NCBI GenBank assembly: GCA_016927125.1
Contig: JAFGNG010000210.1
Coordinates: 1-13,205 of the forward strand
DNA length: 13,205 nucleotides
Direction: 5' to 3'
Origin: Planctomycetota bacterium
GTDB taxonomy: Bacteria; Planctomycetota; SZUA-567; JAFGNG01
Shown here piece by piece: positions 1 to 7,011 of the stretch (positions within the stretch are counted from its first letter, which is position 1; each line of letters opens with the position of its first letter). The translations under genes and the position numbers were made by a program. Below the pieces are notes generated by a model. That model made no database searches. It was not told the origin of the DNA and saw only the letters and a list, made by a program, of their open reading frames with translations.

Positions 1-1238
1 GCGACCAGCTCGATGTGCATGCGGATGCCGGTAACGGAATGGATCTCGCGGTCGATGCGTTCGCGAAGCTGCTGCATGGAGCGCATCCGGTCGGAGAAGT
101 CCTGCGCGCGCATCTCGACATGGACCGTAACTTCGTCCAGGGTGTCGGGGCGGCTGACCTCGATCAGGTAGTGCGGCGCGGTTTCCTCGACCCGCAGGAG
201 CGCCTCCTCAATCTGCGAGGGGAAGACATTGACGCCGCGGATAATCAGCATGTCATCGGTTCGCCCGGCAACGCGGCTCATCCGGATGGTGGTGCGTCCG
301 CACTTACAGGCTCCGCTGTAGAGGGCGGCGATATCGCGGGTGCGGTAGCGGATGATGGGCATGGCCTCCTTGGTGAGAGAGGTAAAGACGAGTTCCCCAC
401 GCTCACCTTCGGCTACCGGTTCCAAGGTATCCGGATTTAAGCATTCGACCATGAAGTGATCCTCCTGGATATGCATGCCACAGTGCTCCCGGCATTCACC
501 GCTCACCCCGGGGCCGATAACTTCACTGAGCCCATAATTGTTGAAGGCTTCGATGCCGAGTTCCTTTTCAATTTCATGGCGCAGGTCGTCGGTCCACATC
601 TCCCCGCCAAAGTGGCCGTACTTGAGGGGGAGGTCGTGGGGGTTGACGCCTTCCGCGCGGGCAACCTCGGCAATGTTGAGGGCGTAACTGGGGGTGCAGA
701 CCAGCACGTCCGCGCCGAGATCCCGCAAGAGCATGATTTGGCGGCGGGTATTGCCGCTCGCGGCCGGGATGACTCCCGCGCCGACCCGCTCCACGCCATA
801 GTGCAACCCGAAGCCACCGGTAAAGAGGCCGAAACCGAAGGCGATATGCACCAAGTGGCCGGGGAGCAAGCCCCCCGCAACCAGAAAACGCGCGCAGAGA
901 CCGGACCAGGTTTTGAGGTCTTCGGCAGTATAAGCAACGAAGGTAGGCTTGCCGGTGGTGCCGGAGGAGCCGTGGATGCGGGCGATTTCACTGCGCTCCA
1001 CCGCCAGGAACCCGAGGGGATAGTGCTGGCGCAGATCCTCCTTGGTGGTCAAGGGGAGGCGCTGCAAATCCTCAAGGCTCTTGATGGCGTCGGGAGTAAT
1101 CTTTTCCTTTTTAAAAATGTCGCGATAAAAGGGCACCTTGCTGGCGTGGGCAACAGTATTTTGCAGGCGTTCGAGTTGGAGTTTTTGCAATTCCTCGCGG
1201 GGGAGACTCTCGGCGGGATCAAAGATGTGGTTTTTCAT
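1..1238 (-). CDS. paaK: Phenylacetate-CoA ligase (PaaK family), 3' end beyond the left edge
   Basis: This is an ANL-superfamily adenylate-forming ligase that activates phenylacetate or another aryl acid to its CoA thioester with ATP, in the cytoplasm. The minus-strand frame is open for 412 codons from the ATG at 1238 to the window edge. Visible landmarks: the PaaK-like opening with FDPAESLPREELQ (residues 6-18), the phosphate-binding loop HGSSGTTGKP (89-98), the adenine-site NNYGLSE (233-239), and the hinge/C-terminal subdomain GRTDDMLIIRGVNVFPSQ (from about 325). Family members are about 430-440 residues, so only some 20-25 are missing. A GAGGA Shine-Dalgarno lies about 8 nt before the ATG. 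It follows pit after a 125-nt gap and may have its own promoter. In anaerobes PaaK often accompanies indolepyruvate:ferredoxin oxidoreductase genes, but those would lie outside the window. The family is secure; the exact aryl substrate is not. Confidence 0.93.
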   Translation of the reverse strand, partial: MKNHIFDPAESLPREELQKLQLERLQNTVAHASKVPFYRDIFKKEKITPDAIKSLEDLQRLPLTTKEDLRQHYPLGFLAVERSEIARIHGSSGTTGKPTFVAYTAEDLKTWSGLCARFLVAGGLLPGHLVHIAFGFGLFTGGFGLHYGVERVGAGVIPAASGNTRRQIMLLRDLGADVLVCTPSYALNIAEVARAEGVNPHDLPLKYGHFGGEMWTDDLRHEIEKELGIEAFNNYGLSEVIGPGVSGECREHCGMHIQEDHFMVECLNPDTLEPVAEGERGELVFTSLTKEAMPIIRYRTRDIAALYSGACKCGRTTIRMSRVAGRTDDMLIIRGVNVFPSQIEEALLRVEETAPHYLIEVSRPDTLDEVTVHVEMRAQDFSDRMRSMQQLRERIDREIHSVTGIRMHIELV

Positions 1239-1271
1239 GGTTTGCGTCCTCGGAGATATAAGGATTAAATC

Positions 1272-1293
1272 ATTACCAGCATATTAAGGTAAT
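1272..1293. repeat. Dyad ATTACC-N10-GGTAAT upstream of paaK
   Basis: A perfect 6-bp inverted repeat (1272-1277 and 1288-1293) sits 34 nt upstream of the paaK start codon in the 125-nt pit-paaK gap. Its spacing of one helical turn fits a dimeric regulator site, but the arms are short. The rest of the gap (1239-1363) shows no convincing terminator or sigma-70 promoter. Confidence 0.3.
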
Positions 1294-1363
1294 AAAAACC
1301 GGACTCTTGGCAAGGTAAAATGTACCTGTAAAGCTTCAAAACCGGGAAGGTGGGGAGAATAAG

Positions 1364-2326
1364 CTACACAATCAGTTGATAAAGGCCATACGCGAAGAGA
1401 ACGCCAAAGATAGGTGTCATTACCCAGCCAAAGAGGATCTGGAAGACAGTCTTGAAGCTGACCGTGCGCATCCCTTTTAGCATTCCAATGCCCAGGACCG
1501 CGCCGACGACGGCCTGGCTGGTGGAAACCGGCACGCCGATAATGGCGTACAGGTGCACGGTTGCTGCCATGCTCAAAACCACGATAAACGCGGAGAAGGC
1601 GTCGAGGCGGATAATACCCTTCCCGACTGTCAGCATGACCCTGCGACTGTAGGTCAACGCGCCAAAGCCGATGCTGAGCCCTCCGACCAACAAAGCCAGC
1701 AGCTTCGCGGCATCCGGATTTTTCTGGAGATCTCCAAAGACGCCGACCTGGTAAAAAACCCCGGTGACATTCGCGACATTATTGGCGCCGAGGGCATAAG
1801 CACCGTAGATCCCGGCGGTAACCAGCAGGTAACGCATGACCTTGTCATAGGTCAGGAAATGCAGGTTGAGGCGGCGAATAAATAACGCCAGGGAGGGGTA
1901 GAGCAGGAGTGATAAGACAGCAGCGGCAATGGGGGTGCCAATCCAGCAGAGTACAACCTTCTTCAGAGGTTCAAAATTCAGACCCTGCTGGCTGGCCCAG
2001 GCAACACCGATAATCGCGCCGACCACTGCCTGGCTGGTGGAGATCGGCAACTTTAAAAAGGTTAAAAACGCAGCAGTGAGCGCTGCCGCCAGACAGACAC
2101 AAAAAGCCCCGGCAGCCCTGGGCAAACCGGTAAGATGACCGTAGGTTTCCATCCCCGGGCCGCCGGAAAGGAGGGCGCCCAGCAGGACAAAGACAGCAAT
2201 CAGGACCGCGGCGGTGCGCCAGCGCACCATGTAAGTGGAAACGGCGGTGCCGAAGATATTCGCGGAATTATTCGCTCCCAGCGACCAGCCTAAAAGAACT
2301 CCGGCAAAAATATTCAATAAAAACAT
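1364..2326 (-). CDS. pit: Inorganic phosphate transporter, PiT family
   Basis: This is an inner-membrane, cation-coupled low-affinity phosphate permease (PF01384) of 320 residues, with the internal duplication typical of the family. The first half carries GANNSANIFGTAV (17-29) and STSQAVVGA (96-104). The second half carries GANNVANVTG (180-189) and STSQAVVGA again (268-276). Most of the rest is hydrophobic helix. Canonical PiT signatures usually read GAND at the first motif; here both halves have Asn in place of the Asp. The ATG at 2326 has only a weak Shine-Dalgarno. It starts 59 nt after the DUF47 gene on the same strand, so cotranscription is likely. DUF47 next to Pit is a classic phosphate-uptake pair. 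Coupling to H+ or Na+ cannot be told from sequence. Confidence 0.94.
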   Translation of the reverse strand: MFLLNIFAGVLLGWSLGANNSANIFGTAVSTYMVRWRTAAVLIAVFVLLGALLSGGPGMETYGHLTGLPRAAGAFCVCLAAALTAAFLTFLKLPISTSQAVVGAIIGVAWASQQGLNFEPLKKVVLCWIGTPIAAAVLSLLLYPSLALFIRRLNLHFLTYDKVMRYLLVTAGIYGAYALGANNVANVTGVFYQVGVFGDLQKNPDAAKLLALLVGGLSIGFGALTYSRRVMLTVGKGIIRLDAFSAFIVVLSMAATVHLYAIIGVPVSTSQAVVGAVLGIGMLKGMRTVSFKTVFQILFGWVMTPIFGVLFAYGLYQLIV

Positions 2327-2385
2327 ACTAAGAATTTTCTGAAAATATCAGTAAAAGATTACCAGGGCTTATCCAGGCAGACAAA

Positions 2386-3033
2386 TTATATTAATCTTTT
2401 TACCGCAATGATGGTCAGGGTATCCGTCGCGTTTTCACAGCGGTCGGAGAGGCTTCCGATCGTGACGATCAACTCCTTGAGCAGGATGCGCTGTGCCGGT
2501 TCGATCTGGCGGTCAGCAAATATTTTCCGGATGGTAGCCCTTTCCAGTTCATCGGAAGCGCTTTCCAGTTTGTCGACATCTTCCACGCATTCCTTAACGG
2601 TTTTGGCATGGCTGAAGAGTTGGCGCACGGCACGGATCAGGATATCAAAAGCCTCGGTATTAATTTCCACAAGCTTTTGGAAACTGTTTTTTAAAAACTC
2701 CGGGATCTGTAGCTTTTCGGTCTGGATTATAAATAACGTGGATTCCATGGTGTTGGGAACTTTATCGAGACTTTCCAACAGGCTCAGAATATCACCCCGC
2801 GATTCCGGGATGAGGGCCTTTTCATACATGGCGGCTTCGATCTGGCGCCGGATATCATCACAGGCGGATTCGGCGTCACTGGTTTCAGAAGCAAGCGTAT
2901 CGAAGTCCGGGCAGGGGCCTTCCTTCAGATAAAGGGTGAACCCCTGGCGAAAAAGCTCCTGGCATTCTTCGCATTTCTGGAGATACTCCTCGACCATTTC
3001 AGTTATCAGGTTTTGTTTTTTTAAGCCAAACAT
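2386..3033 (-). CDS. DUF47 / PhoU-like Pit accessory protein
   Basis: A 215-residue soluble, helical protein of the DUF47 (TIGR00153, PhoU-related) family, which is typically encoded beside Pit permeases and thought to regulate or assist them. The family signature is clear: SDAESACDDIRRQIEAAMYE (52-71), then PESRGDILSLLESLDKVPNTMES (76-98), followed by long amphipathic helices. No signal peptide is seen, so it should be cytoplasmic. The ATG at 3033 follows a good purine-rich Shine-Dalgarno (GGGAGAGG) about 6 nt upstream. It is the first gene of the minus-strand DUF47-pit(-paaK) unit, with an AT-rich region and a possible promoter upstream. Confidence 0.93.
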   Translation of the reverse strand: MFGLKKQNLITEMVEEYLQKCEECQELFRQGFTLYLKEGPCPDFDTLASETSDAESACDDIRRQIEAAMYEKALIPESRGDILSLLESLDKVPNTMESTLFIIQTEKLQIPEFLKNSFQKLVEINTEAFDILIRAVRQLFSHAKTVKECVEDVDKLESASDELERATIRKIFADRQIEPAQRILLKELIVTIGSLSDRCENATDTLTIIAVKRLI

Positions 3034-3084
3034 GATTTGCCCTCTCCCGCGCGGTAGAATAAAACCCTACAAAACACCACTAAA

Positions 3085-3113
3085 AGTATATAAATTGTCA
3101 GGGCTGATTCTAA
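3085..3113 (-). promoter_or_regulatory. Possible sigma-70 promoter for the DUF47-pit unit
   Basis: On the minus strand TTAGAA (3113-3108), a 17-nt spacer and TATACT (3090-3085) would start transcription about 45 nt before the DUF47 ATG. The -10 matches 5 of 6 consensus positions but the -35 only 3 of 6, so this is tentative. Confidence 0.3.
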
Positions 3114-3161
3114 AATAAAACCTTGAAAGTTTACTATGTTTAGAATTTGTTTGCAGGAATC

Positions 3162-3200
3162 CGCCAGCATGGTAGCATAGCTGCCAAGGTTGGCTGCCAG
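3162..3200 (+). other. Structured leader of the AEC gene
   Basis: The 203-nt divergent gap 3034-3236 is AT-rich on its left side. Near the AEC gene it holds nested short hairpins: GGTAGC-ATA-GCTGCC (3171-3185, one G-U pair) and GCCAA-GG-TTGGC (3183-3194), with GCTGCCA repeated directly at 3180 and 3193. The hairpins are mutually exclusive because they share bases. I do not recognise a known riboswitch. There is no T-run directly after, so it is not an obvious terminator. Confidence 0.3.
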
Positions 3201-3236
3201 TTCCGGTTTTAGACCTTCGCAGGGGAATGTAAAAAT

Positions 3237-4178
3237 ATGTATGTTATCAACACCCTGACCCCGCTCTTTGTTTTAGTGCTCCTGGGTTATATCCTGCGCA
3301 AGCAGAGGTTTGTTGAGGAATCCGCCTGGCAGGCGACCAACCGCCTGGTCTACTGGATCGCGCTACCCTGCCTCCTGTTTTCCAAAACCGCCCAGAACCA
3401 GCTGGACAGCGGGCCAGCCTTACGGATCTTCCTGGTCCTCCTGGCCGGCACCCTCCTCGCAGCGGCGTTGGCGTATCTGGTCTGCCTGGTGCTGCGGATC
3501 CCGTGGAAGTCCTGCGGCGCCTTTGTGCAAGGCTCCTTCCGCAGCAATCTTGCCTATGTGGGCCTGCCGGTGGTGTTGTTTTCCCTGGCCGGGGCGGATG
3601 GTTATGTGGATCCGAAGTTGGAAGCAGCCGCGGTCCTGGCCATTGCCCCGCTCATTCCCATCTATAACCTGATCAGCGTGATCGTCCTCCTCACCGGGCA
3701 GGAGGGCGTGCAGATGTCCAAACGCAGGCGGGCGCAGAAGATCGCCTTCAAGGTGGTTACCAACCCGCTCCTGCTGGCCTGCGCCTTCGGTATCGCCTAT
3801 TCCATGACCGGGCAGAAGTTGCCCCTGGTACTCAATCGGACTCTCTCAGGCCTCGGGCAGATGGCTATGCCGCTGGCGTTACTGGGGATTGGCGCGGCGC
3901 TCTCCTTCAAGACCCTGCATGGCGGGATGCTCCACGCGAGCGCGGCCGCGATTATCAAGATTGTAGCCATGCCATTGATCGGATTTATGGCCGGTTCAGC
4001 CTTCGGGATGCCCCTGGTGGAGATCCGGATGGCGATGCTCTACCTGGCCTGCCCGACAGCGGTGGCATCCTTCGTGATGGCGGATCAACTGGGTGCGGAC
4101 AAAAAGTTGGCGGCGAATATCGTGGTGCTGACCATCCTGCTGGCAATCCCGGCCATGGCAATAGTCCTGCTCATGTAA
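3237..4178 (+). CDS. AEC (auxin efflux carrier) family transporter
   Basis: A 313-residue polytopic inner-membrane permease of the AEC family (PF03547), about ten predicted helices and the usual length for bacterial members, some of which carry malate, malonate or other small carboxylates. Family hallmarks: FRSNLAYVGLP (101-111), TNPLLLACAFGI (175-186), MPLALLGIGAAL (211-222) and the helix-break motif CPTAVASFVMADQ (272-284). The ATG at 3237 has AGGGGA 10 nt upstream. The gene is divergent from DUF47-pit and is followed after 112 nt by ccdA on the same strand. Nothing in the context fixes the substrate, so the specific cargo is left open. Confidence 0.92.
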   Translation: MYVINTLTPLFVLVLLGYILRKQRFVEESAWQATNRLVYWIALPCLLFSKTAQNQLDSGPALRIFLVLLAGTLLAAALAYLVCLVLRIPWKSCGAFVQGSFRSNLAYVGLPVVLFSLAGADGYVDPKLEAAAVLAIAPLIPIYNLISVIVLLTGQEGVQMSKRRRAQKIAFKVVTNPLLLACAFGIAYSMTGQKLPLVLNRTLSGLGQMAMPLALLGIGAALSFKTLHGGMLHASAAAIIKIVAMPLIGFMAGSAFGMPLVEIRMAMLYLACPTAVASFVMADQLGADKKLAANIVVLTILLAIPAMAIVLLM

Positions 4179-4290
4179 GCCCTAACTTGACTTGGCGGGG
4201 ATTATGAAAGAAGATTAATAAGGGCAGTAATTTTTAGCTTGGCCCCACTGCTTGCACAACCCTCATGCCTTATTTTGCAGGGAGATTGAC

Positions 4291-5166
4291 ATGCTCGATT
4301 CGCTGACCACAATGCTTGAAGAAGCAATTTCATCCGGCTCCCCCATTGTCTATTTCTTAATTTTTGCCGGGGGGGTTCTAGCCAGCTTCACCCCCTGTAC
4401 CTACCCGGTCTTGCCGTTGACAGTAGGTTATGTCGGCGCTGCCGCGGAAGGCAAGCGGGGCAGGGCAATTGTGCTAAGTTTGGCATTGGTTTTCGGCATG
4501 GCCCTGGTCTATGCCATAGTCGGCACTCTCTTTGCCGCGATCGGGATGCAGTTCGGCTCGATCTGGGCGAATGGGTGGGCGGTCTTTGCGATTGCCTGGT
4601 TCTTCATCCTGATGGCCCTCTTCCTGATGGATGTCTTCACCTTCCCGGTGCCGAAATTTTTGACTAACCTCCAGGCAAAATCCGGCGGTAACCGCCGGGG
4701 CATTCTCGGGGCCTGCATGGTCGGCGGGGTCAGCGGTCTGGTAGTCGGGCCCTGTACCGGGCCGATCCTGGCGGTGGTGTTGGTCGCGGTAACCACAACC
4801 CTGAAGGAGGCTACCGGAGGGGAGTATGTTATGCAAATCCTGTCCGGCGGTTTGAAGCTCTTTATCTTCGGCTTAGGGCAGGGGGCGCTACTCCTCTTGT
4901 GCGGGATTTTTGCCGGCTTCTTGAGCCACCTGCCGAAATCCGGCAAGTGGATGGTTACATTGAAGAAGGCCTTCGCGCTGCTGATCATCCTGGGCGCGAG
5001 CCTGCTGCTGGTATATATCGGGCAGGAAACGGACTTTCCCAACCTGACCAGATTTTTAGCAGGACTGGAATCTTCCGAAAGTGGGGAGACGAGGGATTCT
5101 GATAAGGAAGTAGACACGATCGATTATGGCGGAGATGAATTTCTTCAAGAGAACAAAGGAGACTGA
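4291..5166 (+). CDS. ccdA: CcdA/DsbD-type transmembrane thiol-electron transporter
   Basis: This inner-membrane protein of 291 residues belongs to the CcdA / DsbD-beta family (PF02683), which passes electrons from cytoplasmic thioredoxin to periplasmic thiol proteins. The two redox cysteines lie in the expected pseudo-symmetric motifs: FTPCTYPVLPL (C36) and VGPCTGPIL (C155). Six to eight hydrophobic segments are visible. The last ~35 residues form a hydrophilic, acidic tail that is longer than in minimal CcdA. I chose the ATG at 4291 because AGGGAG lies 6 nt upstream; an in-frame TTG at 4252 would add an unlikely polar extension. The stop is one base before the ATG of the TlpA-like gene, which implies translational coupling and names the likely partner. 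DsbD-like roles in disulfide reduction, or cytochrome c maturation, both remain possible. Confidence 0.92.
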   Translation: MLDSLTTMLEEAISSGSPIVYFLIFAGGVLASFTPCTYPVLPLTVGYVGAAAEGKRGRAIVLSLALVFGMALVYAIVGTLFAAIGMQFGSIWANGWAVFAIAWFFILMALFLMDVFTFPVPKFLTNLQAKSGGNRRGILGACMVGGVSGLVVGPCTGPILAVVLVAVTTTLKEATGGEYVMQILSGGLKLFIFGLGQGALLLLCGIFAGFLSHLPKSGKWMVTLKKAFALLIILGASLLLVYIGQETDFPNLTRFLAGLESSESGETRDSDKEVDTIDYGGDEFLQENKGD

Positions 5167-5167
5167 A

Positions 5168-6010
5168 ATGGGTAGAAAATTCCTGAGCCTGATTATCATC
5201 CTCGCGGCAATCGCGGTTATTGTCCAGGGCCTGCACTCCAGGGAAAAAGCACAAGCAGCCAAGAGTCAGCCCAGGGTCCCGGCAAGTATTATTGAAGAGC
5301 CGGGCTCAGAGCCGCCGGCAGAGGCAGCGATAAAAACTGTGGAGCAACCAGCCGCGGAAGCGGTTAAAGAAGTTAGTGCGCAAGTGCAACCGGAAACAGT
5401 GGCTGAAGAAGTGGAAGCAGTCGCTGCCACGGAAGCCGCTGCCGGGGAGGCAATGGCGTCAGTTCCAAAAGAAGCGGAGACAGCGGTAAAAGCTGCAACC
5501 GAGGCGGTGGCTTCTGAAACCTCTGCCGCGAAGGAAACCAGTACAGCGAAAAAAACGGTAGAAGCAAGCCCGCCCCTGGCGATTGACTTTACCCTGCCGA
5601 CCTATGATGGCAAGAGCCTGACCCTCAGTAATCTCAAGGGCAAGCGCGGGGTGGTCTTGATCTTTTTCGCTACCTGGTGCCCGAGCTGCATGGCGGAGGT
5701 GGACCAGGTCAAGGCCTTTGTCGAGGCCTCCAAGGATAAGAATGTCCTGGTCTACGGGATCAGCAACCAGCCGAAGGATAAGGTGGATAAATTCATCGAG
5801 GACCGGAAGATCAACTACCGGATCCTGTACGATAAAGAGTGGAAGGTGGGAACCTTGTATGGCGCGCAGCGGATTCCGCTCAACGTGGGAATTGACGCCG
5901 CGGGTGTAGTGAGGTATTACTCCGGCAATTTCCCCGCCAATACGGAGATGTTTATCAAGGTGCTAACCGATCCCCTGGCGGGTGACGATATGGCAACGGC
6001 GGAGAAATAA
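5168..6010 (+). CDS. Membrane-anchored TlpA/ResA-like thioredoxin with long Ala/Glu/Val linker
   Basis: A 280-residue predicted periplasmic thiol-disulfide oxidoreductase. An N-terminal hydrophobic segment (residues 5-20) acts as signal anchor. Residues about 23-136 are a low-complexity Ala/Glu/Val/Thr/Lys region, probably an extended or helical tether. The redoxin domain (139-270) has FFATWCPSCMAEV with active-site C171 and C174, and a cis-proline at P237 (QRIPLNVGID). The ATG at 5168 has AAGGAG 6 nt upstream and begins one base after the ccdA stop; an in-frame ATG at 5126 inside ccdA lacks such a site. The CcdA neighbour is the probable electron donor, making this a reductase (TlpA, ResA or CcmG-like) rather than an oxidase. 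Its client protein is unknown. Confidence 0.9.
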   Translation: MGRKFLSLIIILAAIAVIVQGLHSREKAQAAKSQPRVPASIIEEPGSEPPAEAAIKTVEQPAAEAVKEVSAQVQPETVAEEVEAVAATEAAAGEAMASVPKEAETAVKAATEAVASETSAAKETSTAKKTVEASPPLAIDFTLPTYDGKSLTLSNLKGKRGVVLIFFATWCPSCMAEVDQVKAFVEASKDKNVLVYGISNQPKDKVDKFIEDRKINYRILYDKEWKVGTLYGAQRIPLNVGIDAAGVVRYYSGNFPANTEMFIKVLTDPLAGDDMATAEK

Positions 6011-6039
6011 AACTTACTAAGCAGACAAACCCTATACTT

Positions 6040-6082
6040 CTGGCAGCAGGCTGGTTTATTCCGGCTTGCTGCCAGTATTTTT
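6040..6082 (+). terminator. Rho-independent terminator of the ccdA-tlpA unit
   Basis: A 15-bp stem (6040-6054 with 6061-6075, including two G-U pairs) closes a 6-nt loop TTTATT, followed by TATTTTT (6076-6082). The T-run lies only on the plus-strand side, so it is directional. It starts 29 nt after the tlpA stop. The larE stop codon (6056-6058, minus strand) lies in the loop. Confidence 0.88.
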
Positions 6083-6916
6083 GTCGTGCCGCAGGAGTTC
6101 CTGGTCCAGCACCTCATTCATGCTGCCGGTGCGGTAGCCCGCGAGGTCCAGGGTCACATAGGCAAAGCCGAGGCGCTTGAGTTCAGCAACAATCCGTTGC
6201 CGCTCTTGCGAGGCGAGCGCGGCGATTTCTTCCGGGAGGACTTCGATCCGGGCAAGCTCGCCATGATGGCGCACCCGGCATTGGCGCAGGCCAAGGCCAA
6301 GCAGGAATTCTTCCGCCGCCTCCACCTGTTGCATCTTTTCCGCAGTAATCCGCTCGCCATAGGGAACCCGGCTCGCCAGGCAGGCGAAGGAGGGTTTATC
6401 CCAGGTGGGCAAATCCATTTCCTTGGATAAGATTCGAATCTCATCCTTGGTCAGCCCCACCTCCAACAGCGGCGAAACCACTTTGAGTTCCTCCGTGGCG
6501 CGGCGGCCGGGGCGGAAATCCTCCAGGTCATCCGCGGTCGTGCCGTCGGCGACATGCGCCAGACCTTCCCGGCGGGCAATCTCCCAGAGTTTGTGGAAGA
6601 GCTCGGACTTGCAGTAATAACAGCGGTCAGCGGGATTATTGGCAAAGCCGGGGATAGCAATCTCCGAGGTTTCAAAGAGCAGATGGCGCCAGCCGAAGGT
6701 TTTTGCCATCGCGAGCGCTTCGCGGCGCTCCCATTGCGGAAAGGTTTGCGAGGCAGCAGTGACTGCCAGCGCGTTCCGGCCCAACTCGTCAGAAGCTATC
6801 TTCATCAGGAAGGTGCTATCGACCCCGCCGGAGTAGGCTACGAGTAGCGATCCTAATTCCTGCAACCGCGCGCGCAGGGTTTCGAGTTTGATCATTTCCG
6901 GGGAGGGCGTTGTCAT
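6056..6916 (-). CDS. larE: LarE-type ATP-dependent sacrificial sulfur transferase
   Basis: A 286-residue cytoplasmic PP-loop enzyme of the LarE family. LarE adenylates and then sulfurates the pyridinium precursor made by LarB, on the way to the nickel-pincer nucleotide cofactor of lactate racemase. The PP-loop SGGVDS is at 29-34, a CYYC pair at 99-102, and KPSFACLASRVPYG at 174-187 places C179 where Lactobacillus LarE has its sacrificial Cys176. A further Cys is at 213. The ATG at 6916 has AAGGAA 6 nt upstream. No larB, larC or larA lies in the window, so the cofactor genes are elsewhere or this is a stand-alone PP-loop sulfur transferase. Its last codons are shared with the terminator of the convergent redox operon. 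Confidence 0.93.
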   Translation of the reverse strand: MTTPSPEMIKLETLRARLQELGSLLVAYSGGVDSTFLMKIASDELGRNALAVTAASQTFPQWERREALAMAKTFGWRHLLFETSEIAIPGFANNPADRCYYCKSELFHKLWEIARREGLAHVADGTTADDLEDFRPGRRATEELKVVSPLLEVGLTKDEIRILSKEMDLPTWDKPSFACLASRVPYGERITAEKMQQVEAAEEFLLGLGLRQCRVRHHGELARIEVLPEEIAALASQERQRIVAELKRLGFAYVTLDLAGYRTGSMNEVLDQELLRHDKNTGSKPE

Positions 6917-6967
6917 GGTGAATTCCTTGATATATCAACGGCTTAGCAAACAAGCAGAACCAAATGC

Positions 6968-6996
6968 AGCCTATCTTTATCTGCTTTTTATGTCAA
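6968..6996 (-). promoter_or_regulatory. Probable larE promoter
   Basis: On the minus strand a perfect -35 TTGACA (6996-6991) is followed by a 17-nt spacer and TAGGCT (6973-6968, 3 of 6 consensus bases). The predicted start is about 45 nt before the larE ATG. The -35 is strong and the -10 weak, which could mean activator dependence or that the true -10 is elsewhere. Confidence 0.45.
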
Positions 6997-7011
6997 GGGT
7001 TGAATGCTAAC

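Noticed and set aside
15..1268. Long plus-strand reading frames (15-440, 456-1268) and the minus-strand frame 503-991
   Set aside because: They overlie paaK. The plus-strand frames are in codon register with it and arise from its base composition; their translations resemble no protein, while the paaK frame carries all ANL motifs.
4187..4216. Possible promoter TTGACT between the AEC gene and ccdA
   Set aside because: No acceptable -10 lies 16-18 nt downstream (GAAGAT or AAGATT), so a ccdA promoter here is not supported. The rest of the 112-nt gap shows nothing clear.
4252..4290. TTG-initiated N-terminal extension of ccdA
   Set aside because: No Shine-Dalgarno precedes 4252, whereas AGGGAG lies 6 nt before the ATG at 4291. 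The extension is polar and not typical for the family.
4474..5117. Minus-strand frames of 120 and 202 codons opposite ccdA
   Set aside because: The plus-strand frame has both CcdA cysteine motifs and a Shine-Dalgarno. The antisense frames are Arg/Pro/Ser-rich with no start signal or domain.
5126..5167. Upstream ATG for the TlpA-like gene inside ccdA
   Set aside because: It would add 14 polar residues before the signal anchor and has a poorer ribosome site than the ATG at 5168 (AAGGAG, 6-nt spacing).
5280..5570. The repetitive Ala/Glu coding stretch as a tandem DNA repeat
   Set aside because: The bias is in amino-acid composition; I see no exact nucleotide repeat unit.
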